64,000 bases of DNA from Hymenopus coronatus (GCA_030762935.1 CM060900.1:395942132-396006131); one strand, 5' to 3'; positions 47,054 to 59,834 are shown, numbered from the stretch's first letter. Notes: generated by a model not told the origin, from the sequence alone. Numbers and translations are program-made.

Positions 47054-50040
47054 GAATATGTTGGGTTTGATTTTAGGCTGATGTAACAGTTTTTTATTTC
47101 ATTATCATTATTCCCCACCCTCAAGGGCCTGGAAATATGGATGCGATGCTGAATGCGTGTCAAGCTAATCAAGTAGTACATTTTTAATATAAACCTCAAC
47201 AATTTAAGCATTTATAGAGTGTTAGTGGTAATGAGCCGATATTACCTAAGGCTGTATGCAATGAAGTGATAAAACTCGACAGACAAATAAGAGTAACGTA
47301 ATAATAAAACATGAGAAAAAGCGAATGAAATACAACCAATTAAATGAATAAGAAAGAAAAATAACGCGAATAAACAGATAGGGTTTAAGAAAAGTAATAA
47401 AGTAATAAATAGAATACAATCGTGATTAAAAACAGAATTAAAACTACTTAAATAAAACTATGTTAAAAGGAAAAATAAAAATGAAATAAAATCGCTTCGA
47501 AGCTCGAAAGATCGTGAGCCCAGAAAGAAATGGTGTAAAGCAAAGCTACGTGAACAAAAGGAGCTGATATGTAGAGACTCAGCTACGAACAATGAAGGGA
47601 AAAACCCCAAACAAAATTCACGCTCCACCTAACACAGAAAGTGTGATCAGGCGCGTTAAAATGTTAATAGCAGTAAGGAAATACTGTGGCGTCTAAAATC
47701 GTGATACCCAATGAAAACGCGACAAAATATATCTGACACCGTGTAGTGAACCCGTGTCGAGTCGTAGCTCATAGCAAAATGAGTAGTTACAAGTCCGCAA
47801 TGCGAAAAAGTTTATTAACAGGGGAAGGGAATTAAGAGGGAGATTAGCGCGAAGAGAAGGTGAAATAGCTAAAATAATTTATGAGCGGTTTTGTTTTGGC
47901 GAAGCTAGGCCCTGTAATGAGTTCTTGTACTTTGGACGGCCGGGGGAATAGTGAAACATTACGTGCGCGAAAGTAAAGGCACTTAGAAACCAGCGACCGA
48001 GTTTCATTCAGGTTTCTCCCCGCAAACCCTGAGACCATCACACATTTCCTTAGCTAGCTGGCGATCCAACCTGTTTCCTTATTCCCCTCCAAAGCCCCCA
48101 AACAATAATTCCCGCCATAGCAAATAAAGACAAACAAATAAATAACATGATATAGCGGAAAGAATCATATGCTATACTGAATTTTCAGAGACAGTATAAA
48201 AATAAAATAAATGTGAAATTAGGTATCTCTTCAGTAAACTATATTCAAGATGTTAAGTAGACATTTCCTATCAGTATTTGTGGTGTATCTGTGTTATATA
48301 AGATAGGTATGTTAATATGATTTGTACCACAGGAGAATGTGATCAGTGCTTCCTGAAATAATTCATAAACAAATCTAAAATTATAGTCGATTATTACTTA
48401 ACGTTCTTCATATTCTTAAAATTTTGTAAAATTCCTTTTTAGCATTTTGTGGGATTGTGTTTTAGTCTGAAATTACAGACACCTGAAGAAGTTCATCCAG
48501 ATTGTGGGTATTTCTTTTTTAATTTATGACAAATTATAATATTAAATTTAATATTTTAGCACTGACCTCTAATGCTAATAAAGACATACAAAATAGTTGT
48601 AAAAATGAAGTTACCATCATCTTGCCTTTATTCTTATGGAAACAATTTTTCGCAAAATGCATTAAGTATAGTCTGTGGTATTTTGGTGGCACAAATTTGT
48701 CACGATTCAGAGTAGCTAAACACTCAGAAATTCTGGTTTATATATTGGAAACGTAAAACAAATTATCATTCGCTTATTGACCTAGGAAACCCCACGACAA
48801 TAAATGGGAATTAATTTGGAACACAAATCACAAATGTTACAATTTATTCTTACCGGTGGACAGTGATCTCGGAATCATTTTTCCGGCTGTTGGTACAATT
48901 ATGCAGCATATGTTCACTATTAAACCCTAATTAATCTTTAAAAAATCTCGCTTTTAAAGCCTTAACATATTGAGCACACGGCAAAAGACGCGTACTTGCC
49001 CTTCACTGCACGAAAGGCTTCATATAGCGACAGCAACACGAGCGCCAGCGGCGTTTCTAGGTAATATAATTCCAACGTCTTTGACTGTAGCATTGAACGT
49101 TTCAGTCAGACTCTGTCTATCCAAATATTTTCACTGATTTATAGTTGGATAACATATACTATAATTTATAAATATAGGTACTGTCAAACTGCATTTAAAA
49201 TACAAACTACTTATACGATCATAAATTGAAAGAAATTGCTCTGCAGTAACGTATGAGCTGAATTCGGCATATCCCAGGCATGGGGTTTTACTATAAAAGC
49301 TTCAGTATCTAGGGCAGAAGAGCCTTGTTCAGCCTTATTCATCTGAGCTGCTAATGTGAGACCTACAGTCCGACGGCATAGTATTTTATTTTAAGGTGTA
49401 AACTACAATATTCAAATATATATCAGATGAGTCAAATAGGGTTTGGGTAACCCTTGGGTGATCTCATCCCATAACTATACATTTTCTTCTTTAACAGTAA
49501 AAGTCCAGTGTCTCTTCGCACCCTTCGATCTTGATCGTTCTAACCAAAAGTACATTCTCCTGCACTTTAAATGATAAGGCCACCCGCTGTTCAGCTCTAC
49601 ATCTGAAGCTACCACTCCCTAGTATGCGCAGTGTAGGAGTGAACCTACCCCTCACTGGATATCCTACAGCATTATGCCAAAAAGTCAAAAAGTCAGTTAA
49701 GTGTGAACACTTGAAAGCATTCAGCGGTTGAGTGGTTTATAAAAATGTCCCATGTAATGAAAAACTGGTTGGATACAGAAAACTGCAAAAATCGCGGTAA
49801 ATTTCCGATCTGTAAGAAAACATACGTTTATTAGCTTCTTGTAGCTAAATAACATGAGTACTAAATTTTTTATATAGTTAATTTAATTTTCTATCAATAA
49901 TAAGCAGAAAGTTTTATATTTTATTACGTTAGACATCTGTATAACGATGTACAACGGTTTACCATTGTGTAAGTAACAGTGAAACTGTAATTTAATAAAA
50001 AAATACTCAGTTCATACCATAAAATGTAGATTCCAGTACG
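47054..50040. other. Unannotated stretch
   Basis: An A-rich section lies at about 47280-47490 and a GC-richer section at 47700-48120, with no long frame or second copy. The remainder is AT-rich. Confidence 0.35.
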
Positions 50041-50067
50041 GCCAGATTACGGTTAGAATCACGTTCC

Positions 50068-50105
50068 CTTGAAAATGCCCAGCGAAGCTATGGGCGAAAC
50101 GTCAG
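50068..50105 (+). ncRNA. Hammerhead-like hairpin motif, degenerate
   Basis: GCCCA (50077-50081) pairs with TGGGC (50091-50095), with GC/GC pairs inside and a GAA loop, and is followed immediately by GAAAC (50096-50100). The hammerhead core strand GAAA after stem II is therefore present. The other core strand (CTGANGA) is only partly recognisable as TTGAAAA at 50069-50075. Such hairpin-GAAAC motifs occur in terminal repeats of Penelope-like and related elements (family knowledge). Activity is not expected. Confidence 0.3.
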
Positions 50106-51365
50106 GTAAACTTTCATCTGTTGGACCACGGTCTACAAGCCCGGAATTTACATTTGATGGTATGAACGCCGGTCGTGAAAGCCTTAGTAGCTTTAATACT
50201 TGGTTCAGTTATATCCATATCGCAAATATAAGTTTAAATATAAATTCTTGGTTCCACCACTGGTATGCTTTGTCCACAGTCGAAAGTCGGGGCTTCAGGA
50301 AATGTACTTACTTACATACGAGAAGGCTGTGAGTTGAAGGTGCACAGAGCGCCAAAGAAAATCTCACTGCACCTGGCGTCATCATTCTACGTAATCTTGC
50401 GAGGTCCATGGTTGGTTGCTTTAGGGCATGTTACTCTACTGACACCCTTCTTCACACATATAATGGAAAGTGGGTCAAAAGGTGGTTTCGAGGAGGTCGG
50501 GATCGTTTTCTAGTAATGCCATATACATGGCAATTGCCATTGTGCCATTTTATACACGCGAAATGAGAAATATTCCTATTAAACTCATGTTTATTGCATC
50601 AGCAATATACTCCTGAGAAAAACAACACGTTCATGAAACAAATGTGTTAAGACTTTGAATTGTTGAATATTAGGAGGAACTGAACTCTTATTCACCAAAA
50701 CTCTGAAAATTTGCAAGAATGAAGCGGGCGAATATTCAACTAACTGTATATTAAATCGTGAATTAAGAGCAATATAAAAGAACAACAGTATCAAATAAAC
50801 ATTCAACAAAATAAACTTCGAAATTTAAAGAAACGTAGGCAGACTATAAAGGGCCACAACAATATAAAATATATATTTAACAAATAATAATCTTCATAAT
50901 AACATTGTTTTGCAAAACAATTAGAAATAGCCCCAGATTCAAAAGTTAACAAAACTTCCCATAAAGAGGATCTTAAATTCTGCTGGCAGCACCCAAAATC
51001 CGAAACAGCAATATACGCCCTAGAATTAAGAAACTACATAGCGCATTAGACGTCACTGTACAGTAATAAAATTAAATTGAATAAATTATGTGCCAGTAAC
51101 GCAAATAACAAAATTAACGTGCTTGTCAACAGGAGGAAGAACTTAGAAAAATGGTTTAAATCACATACACTACGCTGCGCCCTGTTACAAAATTGTAATA
51201 AACATAAATTTAGCAGTAGCTACCCTCTTTCAAAATTAGTTCTTACGGTTATCCACAAAAAAGAAGTTCATACAGTGAGCTAGGCCGCGCAATAATTACG
51301 GCAATCAGAAACCCCTTCCAAAATTATAGAAATTGGCGAATCGGCCTTACCGGAGTTAGAAACAA
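50106..51365. other. Unannotated stretch
   Basis: It may contain the rest of the element that carried the hairpin motif (CCACGGTCTACAAGCCCGG follows it), but no coding remnant is recognised. Confidence 0.3.
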
Positions 51366-51369
51366 GAGA

Positions 51370-51570
51370 AATATTCAATGCTGGCTAACACAGTCACTAC
51401 CAAGTATCGTGCCCCAGGTTAGCCCAAGAAACCTCCAGGCATAGACAACCCACGCGGCCCAAAACAGAATTACATAAATAAACCAAGCATGCCACCGGGC
51501 TTTAAACCCCGCGAACACATGATACAGAGTAAGGGTGCGCCACTTCCACTTAATAGCTACACCAATAACC
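51370..51570 (-). repeat. Possible degraded tRNA-headed repeat
   Basis: The reverse strand carries GCGGGGTTTAAAGCCCGG, a box B-like stem-loop (complement of 51494-51511), followed by a GC-richer body. A hydrophobic 103-codon reverse frame (51375-51686) overlies it. No second copy. Confidence 0.3.
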
Positions 51571-52204
51571 ACAACAAGGGTTACAGTAGAAACGTAATAT
51601 ATGTTTACGTATTGGCTAAAATAGAAAAAGGTAGAGTGAGTGCATTCAGTCTGTCGTACAGACCCCTTATTATGTTTGTTAGCCATTCCTTATCGGCTAG
51701 TGCAAGACACGCCTCAGATTTTCTCTGGCGCTGAGTGCACCTGCCCTGCCAATGAAAACATTACTTTGTTTAACAGTGGTTTAAGAACAATTGAAATTGT
51801 GCTGTTTATCACCTCACATTTATATTTGTTGGACCGCCTATGCCTGCGTGTGTTATTTTTATTACAAATAGTAGCTGGAACCTTTGGATGTCTATAGCAA
51901 ATCAACATTTAGCTGTCCTCTCTTAGTTTGGGCTCTACAGCCATTTAAAAGATCCTACAATACACTTGTTCCGTAGCAAACTTTCATTAAACAGCGCTTT
52001 CTTCAAAACTATATTTCCATACCTTCAAAATATCCCACAAGTCTCAGTTTTTGTTTAAATACACTTAATATGTCCCAGAATATGCGAAAATATCTATCGT
52101 AATATTTCTAAGTACAAAATCATCCTAATATCAATAGTAATTTTTCTAGAAATACATTTTTAGGAAAATATGATTAACTTTAGAGATTAACATGTCTAAC
52201 TTAT
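51571..52204. other. AT-rich unannotated stretch
   Basis: Nothing recognised. Confidence 0.4.
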
Positions 52205-52261
52205 ATAATAATAACAATAATAATAATAATAATAGTAATAATAATAATAATAATAATAATA
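52205..52261. repeat. AAT microsatellite
   Basis: AAT units with a few AAC and AGT interruptions. Confidence 0.92.
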
Positions 52262-52408
52262 CGTTCAAGCATTACTACTTAAAGTTTTTAATGTGGTTCA
52301 AAACTCAGTTTCAGAAAACGTCAACCAATTTTCTCAAATTATAAGGCTCGTGGGACATTTTGATTAAGTAATATATTTAAATAATAATAATAAGGTAATT
52401 ATTTACAA

Positions 52409-52688
52409 GTTGGGCCGCTAACTCTCTCCGCTGCGACTTATGCCAGTTTAGCACTCTAACGGCACCGGTGTGGTTAGAGAGGGATTATGGGTGGGGAGAT
52501 GGTTTAAAAAACTAGAAACATAAATTTATATACACACACTAACCTAAACGGATTGGAACCTAACCTCGCGTTAAATTTGAAATCCACAGGCTTTGAAATT
52601 GTCATCATAAATGCAAAGTCAATCAATCGCACTTAGTTTCATTCGATTTTAGAGTGGCCGAAGTTCTGCATAGTAAAATTCACTGAAC
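52409..52688 (+). mobile_element. H element copy 1, internally deleted
   Basis: Contains CCTAACCTCGCGTTAAATTT like the other H copies and ends with the inverted-repeat terminus (TTTTAGAGTGGCCGAAGTTC, then TGCATAG). The middle, including the CTCACGACGCG block, is missing. The left end (AGTTGGGCCGCTAACTC) is a weak match to the terminal repeat. Confidence 0.65.
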
Positions 52689-53059
52689 AGCTGTATCTGC
52701 GTGAAACTTACTTGTCATACATCAGCACAGCGTCTAGCAACATATGCCGGTGTTGCATTCCACAACACTGTTCACCTGCCGCCGACAGTGAAACTTAGAT
52801 TTTAGGCACTTAGATGTGTAGTATTATTATATATTTACATTGCAAAATTACTACAAGATTTCTTAATTTATATTCTACTCCTTCTAGGCAGCATACTTCA
52901 TAAATATTCACAAAAAAGGATCGCTACGCGCACGTAATAAATTAGCGTTTAACTTAATTACGGAGCTGGTGAAAACGTAACAAGTATAAACCAAACTTAC
53001 ACTCAAACCACAATTTGTTTAATTTCTAGAGGGGCCCAAGTGCTCTATAATTACCAATA
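52689..53059. other. AT-rich unannotated stretch
   Basis: Nothing recognised. Confidence 0.4.
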
Positions 53060-53121
53060 GTAATAATAATAATAATAATAATAATGATGATGATCATAAT
53101 AATAATAATAATAATAATAAT
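53060..53121. repeat. AAT/ATG microsatellite
   Basis: AAT units with an ATGATGATG interruption. The reverse poly-Ile frame is an artefact. Confidence 0.92.
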
Positions 53122-53697
53122 GCACTTCATTAAACCATTTATATCTTGCAAAGTACCTATATTTATCCACGTTGATTCTAATTTGGTATGCATGCTAACA
53201 TAACAACAATACAATCATAGTAAACGCTTGAGAACAATCTATATAGAGGAATAGAAATGTGAAGTTTCGTACCATGTCCCTTTAGAATGCTGCCTTCCCT
53301 TTAGCTCGACCTTGTTTCTTGTGTCCTGGGGTTGGTATCTGCCTGCCGTTTGATTGGATGAGGCAGTTATTAAAGAGCTCGGTGAACAAGAGGTGCTGGA
53401 CACCAGTCAGTGAAGACCAGAAGTAGCATGTGTTAGTTCGGAATTCTTTTCCTTCGCGTGACAGCAACGAACTTCAATTCGTAGGTGAGCGTAAATATCA
53501 TTAAACTTCTTGGTGCTGGGCAAATAATTTGTTGGAGTTAGTTCCCTGTTTTCCGTGAGCGTAAGCCTTTGTCTTCGAGTGAATATTTGTAGGGTAAAAT
53601 GACTTAGTTTGGGCTGGTTTTAGGCTGCTCAAGGTAGGAAATTAGTGTTCACGGCAATGTGTTCCCATGTGAATTCTTGTGGTTTATTTATGACTTC
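53122..53697. other. Unannotated stretch
   Basis: Nothing recognised. Confidence 0.35.
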
Positions 53698-54096
53698 GGT
53701 AATTATGCAAAAAATTAGCCGCTTGAAAAATGGAATGAAAGTAAATGCAATCGATTGGTCTTTTATTTATGACTACGATTTCAAAGGTTTTATTTGTCAG
53801 TAAAGTTTTTTTTTTATTATAAACAAGTTCGTGTGCATGCTGAAACGCTTGGTATTTTGCGTACATGAAGGATATTTACCAGAAATTATATATAAACGAA
53901 AATTATATAAATAATAAATGGTTTTATAATGTCCAAAAACATATTTCTCCGTCAACTACGACCACAACAGAAAATTAGAAAAATAAATTTGTATACACAC
54001 ACACAAACCTTAACAGATTCAAACTTAACCTCGCGCTAAATTTGAAAAACACAGGACCCAGAGGCTTTGCCTAAAGAAAAAGATATAAAAAAATCT

Positions 54097-54945
54097 GATG
54101 TTACATTCACATGAGTTTCTCTGCATCTCTGCAACAAATTGTTAAAAACCTCTTGCTTCTGTTTACTTCATGCTAATCAAGAAAAAATGGCAGAAATAGT
54201 CTTATTACTTGCTTCCTTGTAAGTACAAGCGTAATAAGGGAGCCGTAGGTTAAAGTGATAGTCAAAATCTAGCTGCTATGTGACTGAAGTTCCTCTGTTT
54301 GTACGTACAGTATTTGACAAATTTCTGCATGAGAAAAGTATAAGTTTTTCAAAGCTTAAACCAAAAACTAGGAATGTCTAAAAAACAATCAATTCCACGA
54401 AAAAAATGTATATAACATAAATTGTGTATTTTAACGTGCTCTACATTTTTTGTGTGGTATGTTTTTGTCCATCTCTTACGGTTTAACAATTATGCAAAAT
54501 TCTGTAAAATTCATCTAGAATAAAGCAGTCTTCAGAGGCTATTCCCAGAAAATTCAAGATATAAATTATATCTGTCAGGTAAATATCTTTAATATAAGAT
54601 ATTTTAATCAAAATCGTTAAGAGCTATTTTCGAAAAAACTTTCATGTAAAGGGTATTTTGGTGTGGGGGAATTTTATTTAAAATCTTTGTGTCGCATTCT
54701 TGGAAGATGATAAACTTAAATACCAATTTTGGATTTAATGGACTTTTTATTTTTGAGTTATGCTGCATACAGACACACACGCATACACACAGCCAGACAC
54801 ATGGACATTTTTCTAAAACTGCTTTTTTTGGATTCAGGGGGTCCTAAAACATGTATTTCCGGTGAAATTTCGGTGTGGAATTTTTGGGTGCATTACAATA
54901 CCTTCTCTATTCAATATATGCATAGTATGTGTAGAGAAAGTAAAA
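54097..54945 (+). mobile_element. F element copy 6, first of a tandem pair
   Basis: Left end GTTTCTCTGCATCTCTGC, right end GTGTAGAGAAAGTAAAA at 54929-54945. It lies inside H copy 2 and runs in the same direction as copy 7. Confidence 0.85.
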
Positions 54946-55806
54946 AATATGTGCTCCATTCACATGACTTTCTCTACATCTCTGCAACAAATTATTGTTA
55001 AAAAGCTTATGCTTCTATTTACTTCATGCTAATATGAGGAATATTAGTAGAAATAGTCTTTTTACTTGCTTCCATGTTAAGAGATGCGAAATAAGGGAGT
55101 ACCATAGGTTAAAGTGATAGTCAAAAGCTGGTTGTTATGTGGCTAAAGTTTCTTCGTTTGCACGGACAGGAGTTGACAAATTCCTGTATGAAAAAAGTAT
55201 GAGTCTTTCAGAGCTTAATCCGAAAACAAGGAATATCTAAAAAAACGATGAACTCTATCAAAAAAATGTACATTACATAAAAATTGTGTGTTTTATTGTA
55301 ATCTACATTTTTGTACAGCAAATTTTTGTCTTATTTCTTACGGTTTGCCAGTTATACAAAACTCTGTAAAATTTATCCAGAATAAAGTAGTCTTCAAAGG
55401 CTATTCCCAGAAAATTCAGGATATAAATTTTATTTGTCATGTAAATATCTTAAATATAAGAGATTTTAATCAAAATCGTTAGAGCCATTTTTTATTTAAT
55501 AAAAATTTTCGAAATTTTGTAAAGGGTAGTTGGGGCTGGGGGGATTTTCTTTAAAATCTTCGTGTCACATTCTTGGAATGTACCAAATTTGAATACCAAG
55601 TTTGGTATTTAGTGGTCTTTTCGTTTTTTACCTATGCTGCCCCCCAGACACACACATACACACACGGACATTTTTTCTAAAAATACTATTTTTGGATTCA
55701 GGGAGTCTCAAAACATGTATTTCCGGTGAAATCTCGGTATCGAATTTTTGGGTTCAATACAATACCTTCTCTAAACACTATGTACATATGTATATAGAAA
55801 GTAAAA
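54946..55806 (+). mobile_element. F element copy 7, second of the tandem pair
   Basis: Left end ACTTTCTCTACATCTCTGC at 54967-54985, right end ATAGAAAGTAAAA at about 55794-55806. Highly similar to copy 6 along its whole length, including the block CTATTCCCAGAAAATTCA and the ACACACAC patch. Confidence 0.85.
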
Positions 55807-56216
55807 ATAAAACTCACAGAAATACAACCTCCACCAACTACTATAGTAACACTAACAGGTGAATTATTCCTACAGGTTCTCACGACGCGAAAATCCTGCC
55901 AAGAGCGACATAAGACGTTCTTGCACACTAGTAGTCTTCCGCTAGCAACGAAACCAAGCTTTTTCATTATAAATCCAGTTTTGATGCAAGCATTTCAGCA
56001 TATATAAATTATAAAACGATATATTATTCATATAATACTCGTTTATATCTATTTAGTAAATACCCGTCATGTACGCAAAATGCCAACCGTTCCAGCATGC
56101 ATGTGTATAATAAAACAGCAAGCTTTAGCGCCGGATGAAATCGTCATCAGAAATAAAAAATCAAGCAATCCCACTTAACTTCATTCAATTTTTAGAGCGG
56201 CTCAAGTTGTGCACAA

Positions 56217-58015
56217 TAACCTAGATTTCTTTAGGGAACGTTTCTGTGCTCTTTGAGTAAACAAGATGCGTGGGTGTATTTGTTAGCTTCGTTTTAAGTA
56301 TATGAATCTGCATATTTCATACTTCACATTTTATTACTTATTTGGGGCTCTATGTTCCGTTTTTATTACATGTACCTTTTTTATACGTTTTTAATTTTAC
56401 CTGCGCGAACCTTTTGTCCTAGCATACAGTCAACTTGTTCACATATTTTGGTTACTGTAACAATTTGCAAGGCATTTGCAATATGTGGAAAATATTGCTA
56501 TTCTGGAAAGCCATAAACACAAGTAGGATATAACGAAAAAGCTAAGCATTTTTGAAATGCCTGTTCTTTTGGGGTATTTATGAAGGGACCAATATTTCGT
56601 TGAGTACTGGCTGCTTTTGGCGATGCTGTAACAGTAATATATGCGGCAATATTTCAGTACTCATTTGTCAGTTAAACTTGGACTTGACATTGATTACATT
56701 TGAGGCTTTGAGGAAGCCACTTAGAGGCCTTCATGACAGGTTTGAGGAAGGTTGAGGAAGAGGGTGAAAGCGAATCAAACTGTTCGGAAATTAGCATACC
56801 GGAGTTGTTTAGAACTGCTGCACAATTATTTACATTGCCCTTGAATTCTACCTCTATTCGCTTGTGACAAACTTCGCCTCTGAGTAAATATCTTAAATTG
56901 CTAAATACCTCCATCGAAGATGCGAACCACTAAAAACAACTATAAATGCTTTTGGGACGAGTAATTATTTCCACTATTTACTATATTATTACTGGACGTA
57001 AAGTAACATTCTCATAACTAACCTGGTTACTATAGAAACAAAAGAAATTGCAATATTGACATGGACTCAAAAGGCACACGTACTGCAATAAAAACGGTTG
57101 CTCAACCAATTTGTCAATGTATCGTACACTAACTCGTACTTTTGTCAGACTTCTACGGAATTAATGTACAACATTCCAGTCTTCAGGCTGCTTCTATTTC
57201 TCTGTCCTTTACCATAGCTTTTTCCGTAGAAAATTGTCAAATAGATTTCAATTAGGGTACTACAGATAAGTGTCTCCACAGCCAACAGACTCTGCTTATA
57301 AACAAAAATTAAAAACTACGTAGCAATCACTACAGAATGCTTCTTTCTCACTGGTATCGAAACAGTATTTTAATTCAGTTATTACTATATTTTAGTTAAT
57401 ATAGTACTCATCGTTCTATAAAGTAATATGCAGCAGACGTGTGTTAAGTTTATTCCAGAATCTTGTAAATTGAAAATACTCAAAACTCCGTTTCGTTTTT
57501 TCAAAACTTTCCTCGATTCTACGAGCACACTTTTCACACTTGTATCGCAATATACTTTTAAAAATACCTTTGAGAATTAAATGTCTTAAAATAAGTCCAG
57601 TTTAGTTACGTTGACTATGAATTTCTGAAATTTTGCCCTATAGGTCAATTGGAAACTGTCCGGCTTTTTCATGGGGAAAATATTCCGTTTTAAAAGCTTT
57701 CAGCTATGGTTTGATATAGTGAGGGCCTATAAAACTAAACAGGCTTATAAGATAAAACTTTCATGAATTTTCGTTTAAATGTTAACACTTCGCCTGCTAT
57801 AAAATAATTTAAGAACGTGTAGCTTTTCAACTATTGTTAGCTTAGGAAAGGTTGTGTATGCCATTCCAAAGTTTGAGGAAGTATAATCTCCTTTTGTTTA
57901 TATGATCCTGTGTGGAGATAATTATGCGACATTTGTGTATAGATTTTTCCGAAAATGTTACTATGACTGTACTGTTGTGTTATTATTCCATTCAAATTGG
58001 ATAAATACTGGTATT
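56217..58015. other. AT-rich unannotated stretch
   Basis: No shared repeat or gene-like frame seen. Confidence 0.4.
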
Positions 58016-58812
58016 TACGCAGAACCTAGGCCGCTATAAAAATCGAATAAAACCAAGTGTGACTGATTGACTTCGTATTTCTGATTTCAAAGGTTTTATT
58101 TTTCGGAGAAGCTTGTTTTTTATAGACAAATTCGGGTGCATGCTGGAACGGTTTTTATTTGGCATATATGACAGATATTTACCAAATAATTAAAGATAAA
58201 CAAGGTATTATATAAATAATAAATGGTTTTATAATGTTCTGAAACATATTCCTCCAAGTACTACCACAATAGAAAATTAGAAACAAAAATGCATATACAC
58301 ACAGTAACCTTAACGGATTCAAACCTAACCTCGCGCTAAATTTGAAAACTACTGGATCCAGTGGTTTCGCCTAAAGAAATAGATTAAAAAAAAAACTCGC
58401 AGAAACAAACTTCCTCCACCAATTACTATAATCACACTAACCGGTGAACTATTCCTACAGGTTCTCACGACGCGGTAATCCTGCCAAGAGTGACGTATGA
58501 GGTTCTTGCATACAAATAGATAGTGCCTTCAATTAGCAATGAAACCAAGCTATTTAATTATAAATCCAGTATTTCAGCATATAACTGCAGATTATAAAAC
58601 CATTTGTTATTCATAAAGTGCTCGTTTATGTATCATTATGTGCTAAATATTCTTCATTTGCGCAAGATACCAACCACTCCATGCACACGAATTAAACTAT
58701 AATAACAACAACAACAACAACAAAAATTTTAAATCATCACCAGAAATACACATTCAATCAATCACACTTTTAGAGTTTTAGAGCGCCCGAAGTTCTGCAT
58801 AATAGCCCAAAT
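58016..58812 (+). mobile_element. H element copy 3 (uninterrupted)
   Basis: Left end TACGCAGAACCTAGGCCGCT, right end AGCGCCCGAAGTTCTGCATAA, which are inverted repeats of each other. Internal blocks: TTTCAAAGGTTTTATTTTTC, CCTAACCTCGCGCTAAATTT and CAGGTTCTCACGACGCGG. At about 58391-58402 it has an A-run where copy 2 carries the two F elements. Length about 797 bp; no coding capacity. Confidence 0.85.
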
Positions 58813-59056
58813 ACTTTGCAAGATATAACTTATTTTATAAATTCTATTATATAAGTATATTACATATTCATAATGTTCCATGTGCCCTAACATTTGAGAA
58901 AATTGTTTCCAATTTTCTGAATTGGAGCTTTGAACCTCACACACAGATTTTAAATTGTGATATTTCAATAATATATTTTTGAATTATCACCTGTAATTTT
59001 TTAAAGATTTAGAAAATATAATCTTAAAATTAATTATTATGAATAAAAATATAGTT

Positions 59057-59510
59057 TTACTTTCTCTGGCATGTGCATACAATGTAAATAGTGGGCAGAG
59101 CAGGTATTCCACCCAAAATGCATTTACAATTTTCCACCGGAAATATATATTTCGACACCATCTGTTTCCAAAACAAAGCATTTTTAGAAAAAAATCAATG
59201 TGTATATCTATCTATGTATGCATGTCTGTGTGGACGACATAACTCAAAAACTCAACGTCTGTTAAATATCAAACTTGGTATTTAAGTTTCGTATCTCCCA
59301 GGAATACGACGTAAAGATTTCAAAGAAAATCCCCAAGCCTCAAACTACCCTTTATACGGAAACATTTTTGAAAATGGCGATTTCATAAAAAATGGCTCTT
59401 TATCATTTTTTATTATGGTATCACATATTAAAGATTTTACATGAAAAATAAAATGTATATGTTGAATTTACGTCTGAAATTCTCGTCATTCTGAATAATT
59501 TTTGTATAAC
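59057..59510 (-). mobile_element. F element copy 8 (reverse, truncated)
   Basis: Begins ACTTTCTCTGGCATGTGC, with reverse blocks TTCCACCCAAAATGCATT, AATATCAAACTTGGTATTTA, CTACCCTTTATACGGAAAC and TTTTACATGAAAAATAAAA. Its far end abuts the AAT run at 59512. Confidence 0.8.
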
Positions 59511-59511
59511 T

Positions 59512-59514
59512 TAT

Positions 59515-59569
<55 letters not shown>

Positions 59570-59570
59570 T
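59512..59570. repeat. AAT microsatellite
   Basis: About 19 AAT units. Confidence 0.95.
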
Positions 59571-59615
59571 CTTAATTACGTACGGACATGTTGCACAATA
59601 GGGAGTCCTTGTCTT

Positions 59616-59834
59616 TTTTTAGTTTAACGTCCTTTGACCTAGTTTGGTCATATCGGACGGTGAAATGATGCTCAAATGACCTCGGGGTCCACGGAGCTTA
59701 AAGTTACTCGACTCAGGTTAAGGACAAACCCCGAAAAAGTACCTTATCCGGGTAACTCACCCTAAGCGAAATTCGAACTCACGACCTTTTCAATGTGAGG
59801 CAGACACGCTACCACCACACTACCCAGGCGGGCA
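59616..59834 (-). mobile_element. SINE K (reverse), perfect TSD
   Basis: 219 bp flanked by exact AGTCCTTGTCTT at 59604-59615 and 59835-59846. On the reverse strand the head reads GCCCGCCTGGGTAGTGTGG (box A region) and GTGAGTTCGAATTTCG (box B). The body has GTCATTTGAGCATCATTTCA and a short A-rich tail meets the TSD. Single copy in this window. Confidence 0.93.

Larger units (their letters stand above)
53698..56216 (+). mobile_element. H element copy 2, split by two F elements
   Basis: Left part 53698-54084, right part 55808-56216. The left end (AATTATGCAAAAAATTAGCC, GCTTGAAAAATGGAATGAAA) pairs with the right end read in reverse (ATTGTGCACAACTTGAGCC, GCTCTAAAAATTGAATGAAG) for about 85 bp with moderate identity, so H has long terminal inverted repeats. 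Removing the F insert gives about 800 bp, the size of copy 3. No transposase frame inside, so it is non-autonomous. Confidence 0.8.

Noticed and set aside
51375..51686. 103-codon hydrophobic reverse frame with two membrane-like segments
   Set aside because: Overlies a possible degraded tRNA-headed repeat, has no family similarity, and no promoter or splice context was found.
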